A DNA stretch of 64,000 bases from NCBI GenBank assembly GCA_028583605.1, contig CM053331.1, forward strand, positions 11,330,857 to 11,394,856, written 5' to 3'. The position numbers and the translations under genes are program-made. The notes below the pieces were generated by a model that saw only the letters and a program-made list of their open reading frames with translations, was not told the DNA's origin and did no database searches. Positions 12,100 through 25,700 of this stretch are shown piece by piece. Positions within the stretch are counted from its first letter, which is position 1, and every line of letters starts with the position of its first letter. The DNA is from Dastarcus helophoroides. Its lineage: Eukaryota; Arthropoda; Insecta; Coleoptera; Bothrideridae.

Positions 12100-13477
12100 C
12101 TTATTAACGTAGTTTTTGTTAAAAGATGGAAGTGTAGGTACCTTCAATACAACCTAAAAGTAACAATAGCATAAATACAACTAATATTTTATTGTGTATT
12201 AAATCTACAGCAATTTAGCATCGTTAGGATTTAAAATCGATTTATTCCATCGATCGATGTATTTAAGATTGATTAAATAATCGACCTCGAGACTAAAAAA
12301 TCGATTTTTCGATTATAGGTCTCGGATCTACATCCCTTCTAGTGGATAAATTATGCCCTTAACAGTATCTGGTTTGACGAGTATTGGTAATGACAAACAA
12401 TCAAAAAGGCAAAAACAAACCAGAACATTTTTGATAACGATTTTAAATGCATTATGCGAGTAGTGAGTAAGTGAGTGGGTGTGTGATAAACGTCGATGGG
12501 TTTACTGAAGTGTGTCAACGTATGTTATGAAAACATAATTTACTTACATCGTAAAAATAATAATTGTACACACGTACACCACCAAAATGTTTCATTTCGA
12601 ACATTTTTCCTGTATTTATATGTAATATTTGGGATAAAATGAAATGCTCTTTTATTCATTCATTGAGGACAATGTTTTCAATTGACATACTGTAAAATAG
12701 TTACCAATATTTATAAAATGATCAAAATTATTGTAATATAGTATTTTTAAAGTGTTAATACTAAAAATAAATCCTATCTCAATCACTGTCAATTAAAAAT
12801 TCGATTAATTTAAGATGTTACTTTACAAATATTTGAAAACCGGAAATGAATACGTTTTAAAACGAAGTAGTAAATCCATATATGTATGTATATATTTAAT
12901 TAAATATATGATAGTCATAGAACAGTAAAAAGGTTGCGTTCAGTAACTGATAGCCCACTTAATCAAATTACTTTGATAGTATTTGCCTCAGTTTATGAAA
13001 ACGCATACATATTTCTTTATGGTTTTTATTGGTTTTTATTTAATAATGAAAAGAACAGAAACAAACACATGAAAATGATACATTATTGTATGTTGTCTTT
13101 GAACATTTCAAATTTAAATTTAATATTTTTATTAGAAATAAATAATAATAAGCTTTTTTTGAAATATTAATCGGAAACTTTAATCGGATTTTAATCGCAA
13201 ACGTTTAGATTAACCCCGATAAAACAGTATTGATATACAATGATACCATTATTGCCCTTACTAATCACTATCTACTCGTGCAATATTGTAAAAGATTAAA
13301 ACATTTCAGCTGCTCTTCCCACATTTTATGCAGAATTAAAAAAATGACCTACTGAAAATGCAACAAAAATTACATTGACATTATCAATTAGTTTTATTGC
13401 TACTTTTTTTTGAAAAGTAATTTGCCTTGCATATTTTGTTTACTGGTACATATTTTATCAATTTCCGTCGATTTTAG
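12100..13477. other. probable 5' region of the main gene, first exon not resolved
   Basis: The exon at 13478 opens directly after an acceptor with an in-frame stop at 13475, so an upstream exon with the start codon must exist. One candidate is ATG-CGA-GTA at 12454-12462, immediately followed by overlapping donors GTGAGT, GTAAGT and GTGAGT (12463-12476). It would join in phase 0 to the 13478 exon. This is weak evidence because the exon would hold three codons. No other open exon was convincing. 12230-12330 contains several ATCGAT words. Confidence 0.3.
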
Positions 13478-13725
13478 GTTTCCACTTCTTCCACTCATGG
13501 GGTAAAGCCTAAAGGAAAAAACTCATTTTTCCGAAAGCTTGTCAAAAGATCGGATAACTACGAGGCTGAAAGTAAAGACCAAGGAGTACCAGATTCAAAG
13601 CATGAACGCGCTATCGTTAAACCGGTATCCCCAAAAAAATTACGACGTCACAAACAAGCGCCTGACAGAAACGAAGAAGCTCCCGAGGAAATTGATGTTG
13701 ACAATATCATGCCGCTCGCATACAG
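13478..13725 (+). CDS. coiled-coil gene, exon 1 of those found
   Basis: Acceptor CGATTTTAG|GTT, donor TACAG|GTTTTT (non-consensus after GT). Phase 0 in, two bases out (AG). It reads VSTSSTHGVKPKGKNSF, a basic stretch, then VSPKKLRRHKQAPDRNEEAP and an acidic end. It carries no coiled coil. The two leftover bases join exon 2 to give Arg. A start codon is missing, so at least one upstream exon exists. Confidence 0.75.
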
Positions 13726-16700
13726 GTTTTTGGTTTTTTTTATTACGTACTACGCAAACATTCCAGAATCTTACTACTTTTATCAATACTAAGTGCTACG
13801 CAAAAATTTCAGAATTTTACTACTTTAACCACCACTAAGCCACTTCTCACTTCGTGAATGGGAATGCGACATTCTTCATGAAATCATCGATGTTTGAGCA
13901 AAAAATATTAGAAAAGATATGCTACTAGCCGTTGGAAGGCTGCATTTTGTAGTTTAGGTCGTATTCTTTTGGTGTTGTGAGAGCTTATTTCCTCACCATC
14001 TGGTAGATGACATTTATAGAGGTCACTTGTATAAATTGTAGTGCAAGTAACTATTAAACTTGCTGGCAATCATAGGTGTAGGAAGGGTTTCTTTCAGGGA
14101 AAGGCAATTCCGAATAGGCACAGAAAAACCTTCCGGTTAGGTAATGTGTATTTTCACTTAAAAACTATACGAACTTGGCAGATCGAATTTTGAAATTAAA
14201 ATCGAAATTTCGAAAAAGAGCCAAACTTTAAGAAAAAAGCTTTCGGAGAACTTCAAGAAATAGCGAAATGTCGAAAAAGTGGAAATGTCAAAAATAAGAC
14301 GAAATTTCCAAAATCAGCTTTTGGGAAAAAAGTGGTATTCACCAGACCAAGCCGAATTTGGGTAAATACAATTGCAACTTTCAAAAATATTTCTCTCACA
14401 TTTTTACTTTATTTAAATTTCGTCATATTCTTGAAATTTACAAGAAATCTTTTTCTCAAAATATCCGGAAAATATTATTTTTAGAATCTTAATTTTCTAT
14501 TAAAATTACGATCCAATTTTAGAAAAATATACGAATTCCATAAAAAGTTTAAATGTTCAGAAAAAATTCAATTTTAATGGAAATGTTCAAAAACAGTAAA
14601 TATTGAATTTTGAAATAAAAGTCAAAATTTGGAGAATAAGATATTTTAGACACCGAATTAAAATTATATGAAATCAAATTTAAAAAATAAATCCAGAAAA
14701 AACAATTAATTAAAAAAACGGATTTTGAAGAAAATTCACGATTTTTAAAAAATACTTTGCAATTTCGAGAAAAGGATTGAACTTTCTAGGAAATAGTCCA
14801 TATTTTCAAGAGAAAGTTCAATTTTAAGAGGAAAATTAAAATTTAGAGAACAAAGTAGTAATTTCGAAAAAAGTATTTCGAATAAAACTTTTGAGAAATT
14901 TTCAATAAATCATATTAGAAGTTTTTGAGATAGTTTAGGTTTAAAACCTAACTTAAATATCCAAAATGCAAAAAAGTCAAAATTTTCAAAGGTAAAATCC
15001 AGTAAAAAGACGCAATTTTCAGAAAAGGTTAATTTTGAGATAAAAATAGCAATTTCCAAAAACATTGTTCCCAAAATTTAACGTTCAGCAAAGAGTTTGA
15101 GTTTACAATAAAAAATTTGTCTCAAAATCCTTAAAATATTTTTCTTAACATTATTATTAACATTCCATCGCCATAATTTGTTGAAAAAAACAAATATTCA
15201 GAAAAATGGCAGAGGTTTGCAATAAATAAACGATTTCTGTAACAAAACACTAAAAGCTAGAATTTTGAAAATAAAATCAAAATTTCGAAAAGGTCGAATT
15301 TTGAGGAAAATGCAAATTTTAAGAAAATGATTATTTTAAGAGAAAAATTGCCCCCTCAAGAAAAATTAAAAAACACAACAAAGGTTGCTCTAATGCGTTT
15401 TCTTTGTTGTGTTTTTTAATCTTTTTTGGATCCAGGGGACAAGATTTGTATTTCAATTTTTGAAGACAACCAAGGACCAGTTCGTTGCACAAAAATGTTA
15501 AGAGAAGAAAGCCAAAATGTTGAAAAAAAGACATATTTACCAGGAAAAAGCGAAATTTCTAAAAATATTAAATATCAAATATTGAGATGAAAATCAAAAT
15601 TTCGTGTAATAGTCAAACTTTTAGAAACCAGTCAAAATTCATAAAAAATTAAATTTTAAAAGATTGAGATTTTTAGAAAAAGTAAAATATTGTATTGGAA
15701 TTTGGAGAAAAGCAAAATTTCGAGAAAACTTTGAAATGGACAAAAAATTTAAAATTTTCCGGAGAAAGTGAAATTTTAGGAAAAAAGGTGGAAAATTTTT
15801 ACAAAGTAGTCATAACGCTGAGAAAGAGCCGAAATTATTAGAAAATGATCAAAAATTTGAAAAAAAGAACCAAATTTTGAGCAAAGTCGTTTAATTTTGA
15901 GGAAAATTTGAAATTTTTTAGAGAGAGTCAGATTTTATCAAAAAAAAAACAAATTTTAGGGAAAAATTCAAAATTTTAAGAAAATAAAATCGAAATTTCT
16001 TGGATGAATAATGATTTTTTTTCTTTTCGAACCAGAGGAAGATAGGCGACCTATCTTGCCTCAATGTAGCATCACAAAATGTCCAATATTGTGATACACG
16101 ACAAAATTTTGACAAACAAGTTGAAATTTTCAAAAATTTGGATTATAACGGAGTTGTACAAAGACATTATTTTCGTGATTTTTGTCCTTTTATAGAAATT
16201 TTATATTTCCAGAAAATACATTTTTTTTATCGAAAGATTGGCCAGATTTACATGAAAAGGCAACTTTAATAAAGAAGCTAAAATTTGCAGAATTAAAAAA
16301 GTCTAAATATTCAGAAATAGAATAGAATTTCGAGAAATGGTAAAATGTCGGAAAAAACCACGAACTTAAAAAAAAAATTCGAAATTTTGATAAAGTTATG
16401 TTATTAACGCATACCATGCTAAGAACACGCTTAGTGTGTCCATAAGAACAATCGCTTCGTGCTCAAAACACGCGCAGCGTGTCTAGGCCTTAAAAATTCC
16501 GCTTAATACAAATAATGTTACAAAATTGTTCATACCTACATCAGCGCTTGTTTTTGTTCACTTTTTTTTCATATTAACGTTGCATCGCATTGTAAAGTTA
16601 AATTTATACGTACAATAATAACCTATTTTTGACAAATGACCAATCAAATGTTCTGTAATTAAACAGTTAAACCTGCTTAAAATTGAAAATATGTACAACT

Positions 16701-19700
16701 GCAACCATAGACTAGTTTCGGCCTTCCTTGGCCTCATCAGCATGGTACAGTGGTTGTATACACTTCCAACTTGAAGCCGTTAGTCAGTGTATAAGTATCC
16801 AAGAGAGCAAACCTCCATTGGGTGACTTGTAACTGACTTTTAACTGTTTATTACGCAAACATTTTCGCTACATGCTAATTGAAGCATTCTTCTCTGCTGA
16901 GATGATAAGCCTTGTATATACGAATATATACAAGTTTATTACGATGCAATTGAAATCCAATTTCATTAGAATCTAATGAGAACTAGACTGCAATTGCAAA
17001 GTTCACGTAGATGAGGCACAGCTCGTATCACGGGTTGCATCGCAACATCCATAGATACAAACGTCCTCGGCGTGACTTTACTTTCATCTAGTTTTGACAA
17101 ATGACCAATCAAATGTTCTGTAATTAAACAGTTAAACGTGCTTAAAATTGAAAATATATTTTCAATTTTCAACGTGCTTAAAATTAAAAATATATTTTCA
17201 ATTTTAAGCACGCTTAACTGTTTAATTGGTCATTTGTCAAAACTAGATGAAAGTAAAGTCACGCCGAGGACGTTTGTATCTATGGATGTTGCGATGCAAC
17301 CCGTGATACAAGCTTTGCCTCATCCAAGTGAACTTTGCAATTGCAGTCTAGTTCTCATTAGATTCTAATGAAATTGGATTTCAATTGCATCGTAATAAAC
17401 TTGTATATATTCGTATATACAAGGCTTATCATCTCAGCAGAGAAGAATGCTTCAATTAGCATGTAGCGAAAATGTTTGCGTAATAAACAGTTAAAAGTCA
17501 GTTACAAGTCACCCAATGGAGGCTTATTATCTCAATAATAACCTATATTTCCTTAAAGTGTTGATCAATTTATTATCATATAATTATAGTATGTTCTGTC
17601 AAATTTCACAATTTTACAATATTTGCCTAGCCTTATGCCCAGGAGGACGCAAAAAAACCGATTTTTGAGAATTCAAGGGCATGATATCTTTTTTTAATCG
17701 ACAATTTTTTTGGGGTAACTGTAAAAAATTATTGGCAAATACTAAAATTATGCCCGTTTTTTATTTTTGGTCGTCAAAATTTATTTTGGGACATTTTTTA
17801 TCGGCACACACTCTTATCTCCCTCCCTTTGATCAATATTCCTTTTGCTGTTAGAAACCTAAAAACCCTAATTTTTATGCTACTTATTACTTTCAGAATAT
17901 TTCTAGTGCAATTTTTTAAAAGGATTAGGTCCAGGGGGGCATTTTTTAAAAGATATATTTTGTTTATCTTTGCTTTGTTATTTTTATGTTCGAAAAAATA
18001 ACAAACTGGATTGTGAATAAAGTGAAATGCTTTTTCAAAAATATATTATAGTCACTGTAGTGCAAAAAACATAAAATAGACACAAATTACATTTTTTTTG
18101 GAATCTTGAAAGCATCCAGAATAGAGAGCCTCAAGGGGGAGAGTAGCATACTGGATTTGCTGTGATTGGCTCCCCTGATATGTATCTCTTTCTGTTCGTT
18201 TTATAAATGTGATTTTTCTCGAAGTGTCATTTTGTTCTAAAAATCTCAATAGGTCTATTTTTCTTACGCTAAAGATTTCTTAACTTTATCCTGTCCTTAA
18301 CAAGTAAGATGTCCCTAAAAGATAGTGACATCGAAATTTTACTAAAATAGCACTTATCACCAAAAAATCTTCAGTTGTCAAGTTTCATCAAAGTTTGAGT
18401 TTGAATTTTTTTTGAAGAAGAAAAGCATTCCTAAAAATAGTGATCCTCTCTCTCTAGAAATCGACAGAACCGTTTCAGAGAGAAAAAATTGTTCCTCACG
18501 GAGGAAGCTGTTCCTAATAAGTAAGGATCTGAATTTTTACTAAAATTACTCCGATATCTAGATCATTTTTCTGACCCAAAAATGTCCTAGTTACCAAGTT
18601 CATTGTCACTGATGGTCGTTTCGGACCTAAAAATTGTTCCTGAAGGAGGAAGATGCTCCTAAAAAATGGTGATCTTGAATTTATATAAATCGTTTTCTTG
18701 AACAAAAAAACGCTTAGTTACAAGAGTTTCATCGAAATCGGTAGAAACTTTTCGGAGATAGAAGTTTGTTTCTTAATCAGGAACATGCCCCTAATAATGG
18801 TGACTTCGAATTTTTACTAAAATAGCTAAATTGCATCTACCTAGATCACCTTCTTGACCCAAATATTCCCTGTCACCAAGTTTAATCAAAACTGATAAGA
18901 GTCGATGCGGAGATAAAAATTGTTGAAGGAAGAAGAGTCCCTAAAAAAATTGTCATCTTAAATTTTTACAGATAATTTTTCCAATTCAAAAAAATTTTGG
19001 TTACTGATGAAACCTACACTAGAGTATGCAGCCCCCTAAAAGTGTATAGTGGATCATAAGTACCCTTACTATCAACAGTTGAGCCACAAACACTTAGCGA
19101 AGTGGTTGGTTGCTCTTTAGGGATGCCCCAGAGGACTATAATCTAAGTGCACGGACCAATAGGCTTGAACATTTATCAGGTTTAGAGTTTGGAACCCAAC
19201 GGTTTCAATCTTAATAGATCTCATCAGTTTGGTGTATTCAACTCGAATTGTGACAAATGTTCCAACAAGTATCTATACAGGATCCTTCATTAGTGCGTAG
19301 ACGGAGGATAGCTCCTAAGCCTGAAAAGATATCAAAATGAAATTTTGTCCAGTGTTTTTCATCTATAGGGAGCACATTTTAAAATTATTTTTATGTTATT
19401 GCTCCAATTATATACAGAGTGTTAATATAAACTTACTTTTTTTAAATAGAACACTATATTTTTACATATTTAAATAGCCTTATGAAAAGGCAGCAAAATA
19501 ATATGATATTTTAGTAATTTTTGAATTTGCAAACCTCCATTTCACTGAATAATTAAGTTATATAAGACAAGTTTATGGTTTGTGGAAACTAAAAAGTTAT
19601 CAATGACTAATTTTGTTGCAAATTGGTTAATACTACTGAGTTTTTAGAAATGCCTGCATCGGAGTCCCATCTCCTTATTTATGATCCTTTATTATAATAT

Positions 19701-22700
19701 GTAAAAATAAATAGGGTATTCTATTTTAAAAAAAGAAAGTTTATATCAACACTCTGTATATGATTGGTACAACAAAATGAAAATAATTTTAAAATGTACT
19801 CAAAGTATATGTACGTCACCGGGTAAAATTATTTTGATATCTTCACAGGCTTAGGAGCTATTTTCCGTCCACGCACTAATGGCGGACCCTGTATACTATA
19901 GAATCAACAAATATCCTTTTTGTGATTCCTAAGTACCGCCTTCTATTGGTTCATAGAAACATCTGTGGACAATTCTAACAAGTGTCGTATGCAAATAGAC
20001 AGTAAGCTCTTGTTGGAATTGTCCCCAGTTTCTTCTATGAACTAATAGGTGGTAGTACTTAGGAGTCACATGATGTCCGTTGAACCTCTAGTACATACTT
20101 GCATTTGTCAGCATTCGGATTGGAACTGCCGAGATCTAATACTATCGAAACCGGTCTTTGGTTTCCAAACTCTGAATTTGATAACTGCTCAAACCTATTG
20201 GTCTGTGCATTAGGACTTGGTTACCGACTTTGGTCGAAATCGATAGAACATACGCAGAATAGTTTCAGATATAAATAATATTTGTTCAAAAGAAAAAATA
20301 AGTTCCTAAAAAATTAAAAAATGGCAATACCGAAATTTTACTAAAATTGAATCCGTCTAGGTCATTTTCTTGACACAAAAATCCTCCGTTTACCAAGTTT
20401 CGTCGGAATCGATAAAGCCCTTTCGGGAATAAAAATTGTTCTTGGGGGCCAATGATGTACCTGACAAAATGCGATCCCAAATTTATATACTTATTGTTTT
20501 CCTAATCCAAAAAACCCTTATTTACCAAATTTGATCGAAATCGATGGAACCGTCCCTGCGATAAAATTGTCTTCCTCAAGGAGTAAGATGTCCCCCTGGT
20601 GACATCTATCTGTATTATTTTTTTGAACCAAAAAAACCTTAGTTACCAAGTTTCATCGAAGTCGATAGATCCGTTTAGGAGATAAAAAATTTGTTCCTGA
20701 AGAATTAAAATGTCCTCAATAACTGTTGATTCCAAATTTTTACCAAGACATCTATCTGGATCGTCTTTTCGACTCAAAAAATCCCTAGTTAACATTTTTA
20801 TCAAACCATTAGAGTCGTTTTACCGAAAGATGAATATACAATAGTATATACATATAAACAAATTTAACTCGTTTAATAGTATAAGATATATTGAGCACCT
20901 GTAGTTTTCATACATTTTTTAATCAGCAGTGAATGGGTTAACCAGTAAACTTTACTAACGATTAAACAGCAACAGATATTAAAAATTCCACAATGTTTCG
21001 ATAAATAAATAAATATATAATAAATAAATTGCTGGTATAACCGCCGATGATGTAGTAATGCGAAACCTAGTCCGGTGCTAGCAAATATTTAATAGAAATA
21101 TTGTGAAATTTTTAATATCTGTTGCTTTTTAATAGTTAATAAAGTTTAATAGTTATGAATATTGTAACGCAATGTAAATAGATAGAATAGAATTTAGAAT
21201 AGAATTGTAGAATTTAGTACGTAAGAAAAGTTTCTAGAAAGATCTGATAAAGGGAAAGCGGCCGCGATAACAAAACAAACAGCAGATAAGCGTTCCAGAA
21301 ATTTCGGCAAACGATAAGCCTTATCTGCCGAAAAGTTCTAGAAGCCGGGAGCCAAAACTATATAAGGCGTTCAGCTTTCCTTCGAGTAAGTTAGTTAGAG
21401 TCGGTGTAGTTAAGTAGTCAGTTAGCAGTTAGAAGTCAATAAGTGAGTTAATTGTTCAGTTGTAGTAATCCGAGTTGAGTTTGAAAATAAAGTGGGTATT
21501 ATTCAATTCACGTGTTAATAAATTCGAACCGATAAGCTCGTAACAATATTAAATAATTCCACGAAGTAAAAAGTCATGTTTGATTAAAAAAATCGAATTT
21601 CATAAATAATTGCGAAATTTCAAAAGAAAAAGACAAATATTGTAAAAAAAATACGAAATTTGAAAAAAAATCGAAATATCTTCTAAAAAATGTTTCCAAG
21701 GGAAGCATGAATTTTGAAGAAGAATTGAAAATTGTTGGAAAAGGCCCCCTAGTTGAATACATATAAATTTTCGGTTTGTTGCATGAAGCAGGGGGGCATG
21801 TGCGCCCACCCTGCCCTATTCTAGCGAGGCCTATGCTGACAGTGGTACAGTTATCAGATTTGGGATGGTTATTCCAGACTCACGAGATCTAATAATATCG
21901 AAAACGGCGGTTTCTGGATCCCAAACACTGAATCTTTTAAGAAATGACCCCACATTATCGGTCTGTGCATTAGATTATTAGTGTTTGACCTTTGTCAAAT
22001 GATCGATCCCGCAGTTGGTAGTTCAGATACATATTTTTCTACTAGTATGTGTTCATACTTTGTAATGTACTCAGCAGAAAATATTCTATTTGCAAGAAAT
22101 TTAAATAACTAAGTAAATAAAAAATATAATATAAAAATAAGTTGAACCAACCTTGTCTCTAGTTTGGATAGATTTATCAGAGTCTAAGGGAATTAACCGA
22201 AGAAAGAGACAAGGTAGTTAAAAGGGATAATTTCTCGTCTGTTTCTACTTTAAATTTTCTAAGTAACTACCAACTACCAACTACCATATTCTTATCTCTT
22301 AATTTCTATGCTAAAAAGTAGTTTCCTTTATTACTATTTCAGAAACCATGAACCTCCACCAATCGATTTTAGTTTAAGAGAAGCACTACACGAACTTCAA
22401 CAGTTATCCACAGAACTAAAAGAAAGCGAGCAGTATATTCTAAAAATGATATCTAAATACATCCATGAGGAAGATTTTAAAAAAGAACTAGGTAGATTTT
22501 GCTGTGAATTTTTCATTTGCGTCTTAACGAACTTTTCTCTTTTTCAGTTGACCTTCTCAGTAAGCACGCCAGTTTGCAATGGGAAGCTGAAAAAAGAGCT
22601 AGTTCTCTGGCAAACGAGATGTGGCACCAGCAGATCGATATTCTTGCATCTCAGGAGAAATGTTTGCAGGAAACCCTATTTTCTTTGGTTAAACAGAATA

Positions 22701-25700
22701 GGCAACTTCATGCAGAAAACGAGAATCTCTCACGGAAAAACGAAAAACTGATGACTAGAATAAGATTTCCAGATCATCGACCTGCTGCAACTTCTGGTTA
22801 GTTTGTTATTTGTTTTGATTTGAATTTTAAAAATAGGTTGAACACTCTCATTTAATCTAAAAGTTTTTTGTTATATTTTCTATGTCCATAAAATTACTTT
22901 AGCGGTGATATCAAGGTTGTTAATCAACATGCTCCAAATTTTTACCTATCTATTCTTAAAAATGTATAGTGTCCCAGGTTAGCTCATTGAAACGGAATTT
23001 ACTTTTTATTTGTAGGTTTACGAAAAACTCTCAAAATCTTATATTACTGGGAATGTTTTTATTTTCTGTACAGGGAGTCCAATTATTTAGAAATTTTACA
23101 AAATGACAAGGAACAAATTGCTGCTATTTTTGGCGGTATCGAAAAATATAATTTAACTAGTTGATATTCGTCTGCGCAAAAGAGGAAAAAGTATTCTTTG
23201 GACACTTTGTTGGAAATTCAGAATTTTTGAAGAATTAGATTTTTATTGAAAATTTCAAAACTTTAAAATATCTACTTTTTTCGCAATATCGATCTTTTCT
23301 AAAAATTTCAATTTTATCTCAAAATTTTGACTTCATTTTAAAAATTTCCACTTTCTTCGTTTTATGACCATAATTAATATAATTAATTTCTTAGATCTCA
23401 GTAAAGAGCCGTTTGAAACATTGGTAAGAAATAACGAAAAACAACAAAAGAAAATTATCAACTTGACCAGACAGTTGGATGACCTAGAGCGAGAGAACCT
23501 ATTGTTGCACAAACAAAACGATAGTCTTCAAATGCATCTTAAGCGAACCAACGACCAAATACAAAATCTAAGAGGTAGTCGTCTTTTTTTGCTTCAATCT
23601 TCAATAACCGACATATTTTTTGCTGCGTAGTTACAATACAGAGAAACCAAACAGACTTCGAGTTGAACCAGTTGTCTTTAAACTATGAACTGAAAAATAA
23701 AAAACGCCTCATCAAAGATTGTTTGGATGCTGGAGATATTCTGCTTGAGGATTTGGATTCACTTAAGAGGCAAGCCAAAGGATTAACTTTTTCTATTAAT
23801 TGGAGCAAATTTAAGGTAACTGATAAATTAATTCACTTTTTTTCTAGAAGTTTACAAATTAAAACTCCAAATAAAACAAAACTTTAAGGTTAAACTAAAA
23901 ATTTATTTAAAAAAATTCTTAACATTTCCATTTTCATCAAAAATTATTAAAAAATTGGTATACAAATTTTATCCCCTGAAACCAAGAAAGATAATTTTTC
24001 TTTATTTTCTTGGTTTCAGGTGGCAAGATTTGTATATCAATTTTTAAAGATAACCAAGAACAAGTCCGTTCCACCAAAGAGAAAAAATATATTAACTTAT
24101 TTAAACTTGAATATTCGTCTTTTTTTTTAAATTGTTTTCGAAACGTTAACATTCTTAGAAAAATGTTGGTATTTATTGTTCGAAATTTTAATTTTATTTT
24201 GATAATTCCACACTCGCTTTTTTTTTAAATGTCCACTTTAAACTCGAATTATTGGCTCATATTTTCGAAAGTTAAGTTATAATTTCGAGATATTGATTTT
24301 GATCTCAAAATTTTGAGCTTTCAAAGTTTCGAGAGTTTGAATTCGGTTTTAGTCAAAAATCAAGTGCTGTCGATCTCTTATCATATATTTTATTTTAGTA
24401 TAGAGGAAACTGCATAACAGATCTTTTGCATCTTTCTCGTACTTGCATAAATGAACTCTCAAGAGAACTTCTGACTTTAAGCAACGAGCTCGCTCTGAAA
24501 GATAAAGAATTGTAAGTTTTTCAGGTTGCCACTATTCGGTTATAAACTTTGTATATTTTTAGAACTTCACTAATTGAAACAAATCAACGTATGCAAGAAA
24601 ACTTGCACAAATCAACAACTGAACTTCATAATCTCTCTCACGTATTGCAAACAAACAACGATTTGGAAGTAGAAAAACGGCAGTTGGTGCAAAATTACAG
24701 CAAATTTGAAGGTGAACTAAATCAGCTCAGAAATGCTTTAAAAGAGACCAAGGAAAGGCATGAAAACGAAAAGGCGTGTTTAAGTGACACAATTAACCAG
24801 CTTAATAAACTACAAAATGAGGTAAACTGTTATTTATATAAATTTACTGATGTCATCTGCTTAAATATTTTGTGTTCCTCTGTGTTTTTATCAAATTTTA
24901 ACACAGAATAGAATAGATTAAAACAATATGTCACATATAATTTGACGTCAATCTTAGCTTATATGTTTTTTATTTTTAATGTTTTTGATTACTTATTTTA
25001 AGCATTAAACTTCTTATTTAGGTAATACAAAAGAACAAAGTGATCGAGGAAACGAAAGATACAATCGCCATAATTAATGAGGAAAAGTCAAACTTAAAAC
25101 TTCAAATTCAAGAACTGAACAGGAGGATGGTGAGCGAAAATGGAGCCGGCGATGTAATCCGGGAACTTTCCAAGATGCAAGAACAGCACACTATCTTGGA
25201 AAAACATTTTGCTGAGGTATTTATAAAACTATATCCTGTAGTAGAATATGTCTTTATCCAGTTGTTATTTATCAACTGATTTTTTTTTTCAATTTTCTTG
25301 TTGTTGAACATCTAACAGGATCCAGATTTAGCTGATTGATTAGACGGGGTTTAATCTTTGTGAAACTTATTAGCGCAGAAGCTGCAGAAGAAGTTGGGAT
25401 AGTCGTTATGAGATAATATCCAATTCAGTGATTCAACTATATTTTACTGTAGTTGGTCCTCGCTAGCAGAGGGTAGACTCTCCTGTTTCTTTTTTTTTTT
25501 CTTTTTTTTTGACTGACATTTCAAAAAAAGAATAAGTTCTACCACAGTCATAAACTACCTGGACACCAATATCATACTGCATTCAGTGGAAGATCACTCA
25601 CGCTATTTTCCTTCATCCTGATTGACCAAAGGCAACACTTGAATCGAACGAAACCAATTTTCAAATTCCCAACTCAGTTTTGAGCAATTCAAACTTGATT

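Larger units (their letters stand above)
16627..17532 (-). mobile_element. hammerhead-bearing Penelope/retrozyme-like insertion with 14-bp target duplication
   Basis: The insertion is flanked by CAATAATAACCTAT at 16613-16626 and again at 17533-17546. Inside, a unit of about 467 bp beginning TTTTGACAAATGACCAATCA (near 16627) starts again near 17093. The second copy then turns into an inverted copy, giving a large palindrome. A hammerhead ribozyme on the minus strand lies in the first unit. Tandem units with type I hammerheads and variable target duplications are known for Penelope-like elements and related non-autonomous retrozymes. No reverse transcriptase is present here. The assignment is inferred from architecture. 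Confidence 0.7.

Noticed and set aside
23095..23165. Open stretch ESNYLEILQNDKEQIAAIF after a CTGTACAG acceptor in intron 3
   Set aside because: Exon 3 joins exon 4 in phase without it, and its own phase fits neither neighbour. It may be a fossil or chance exon.
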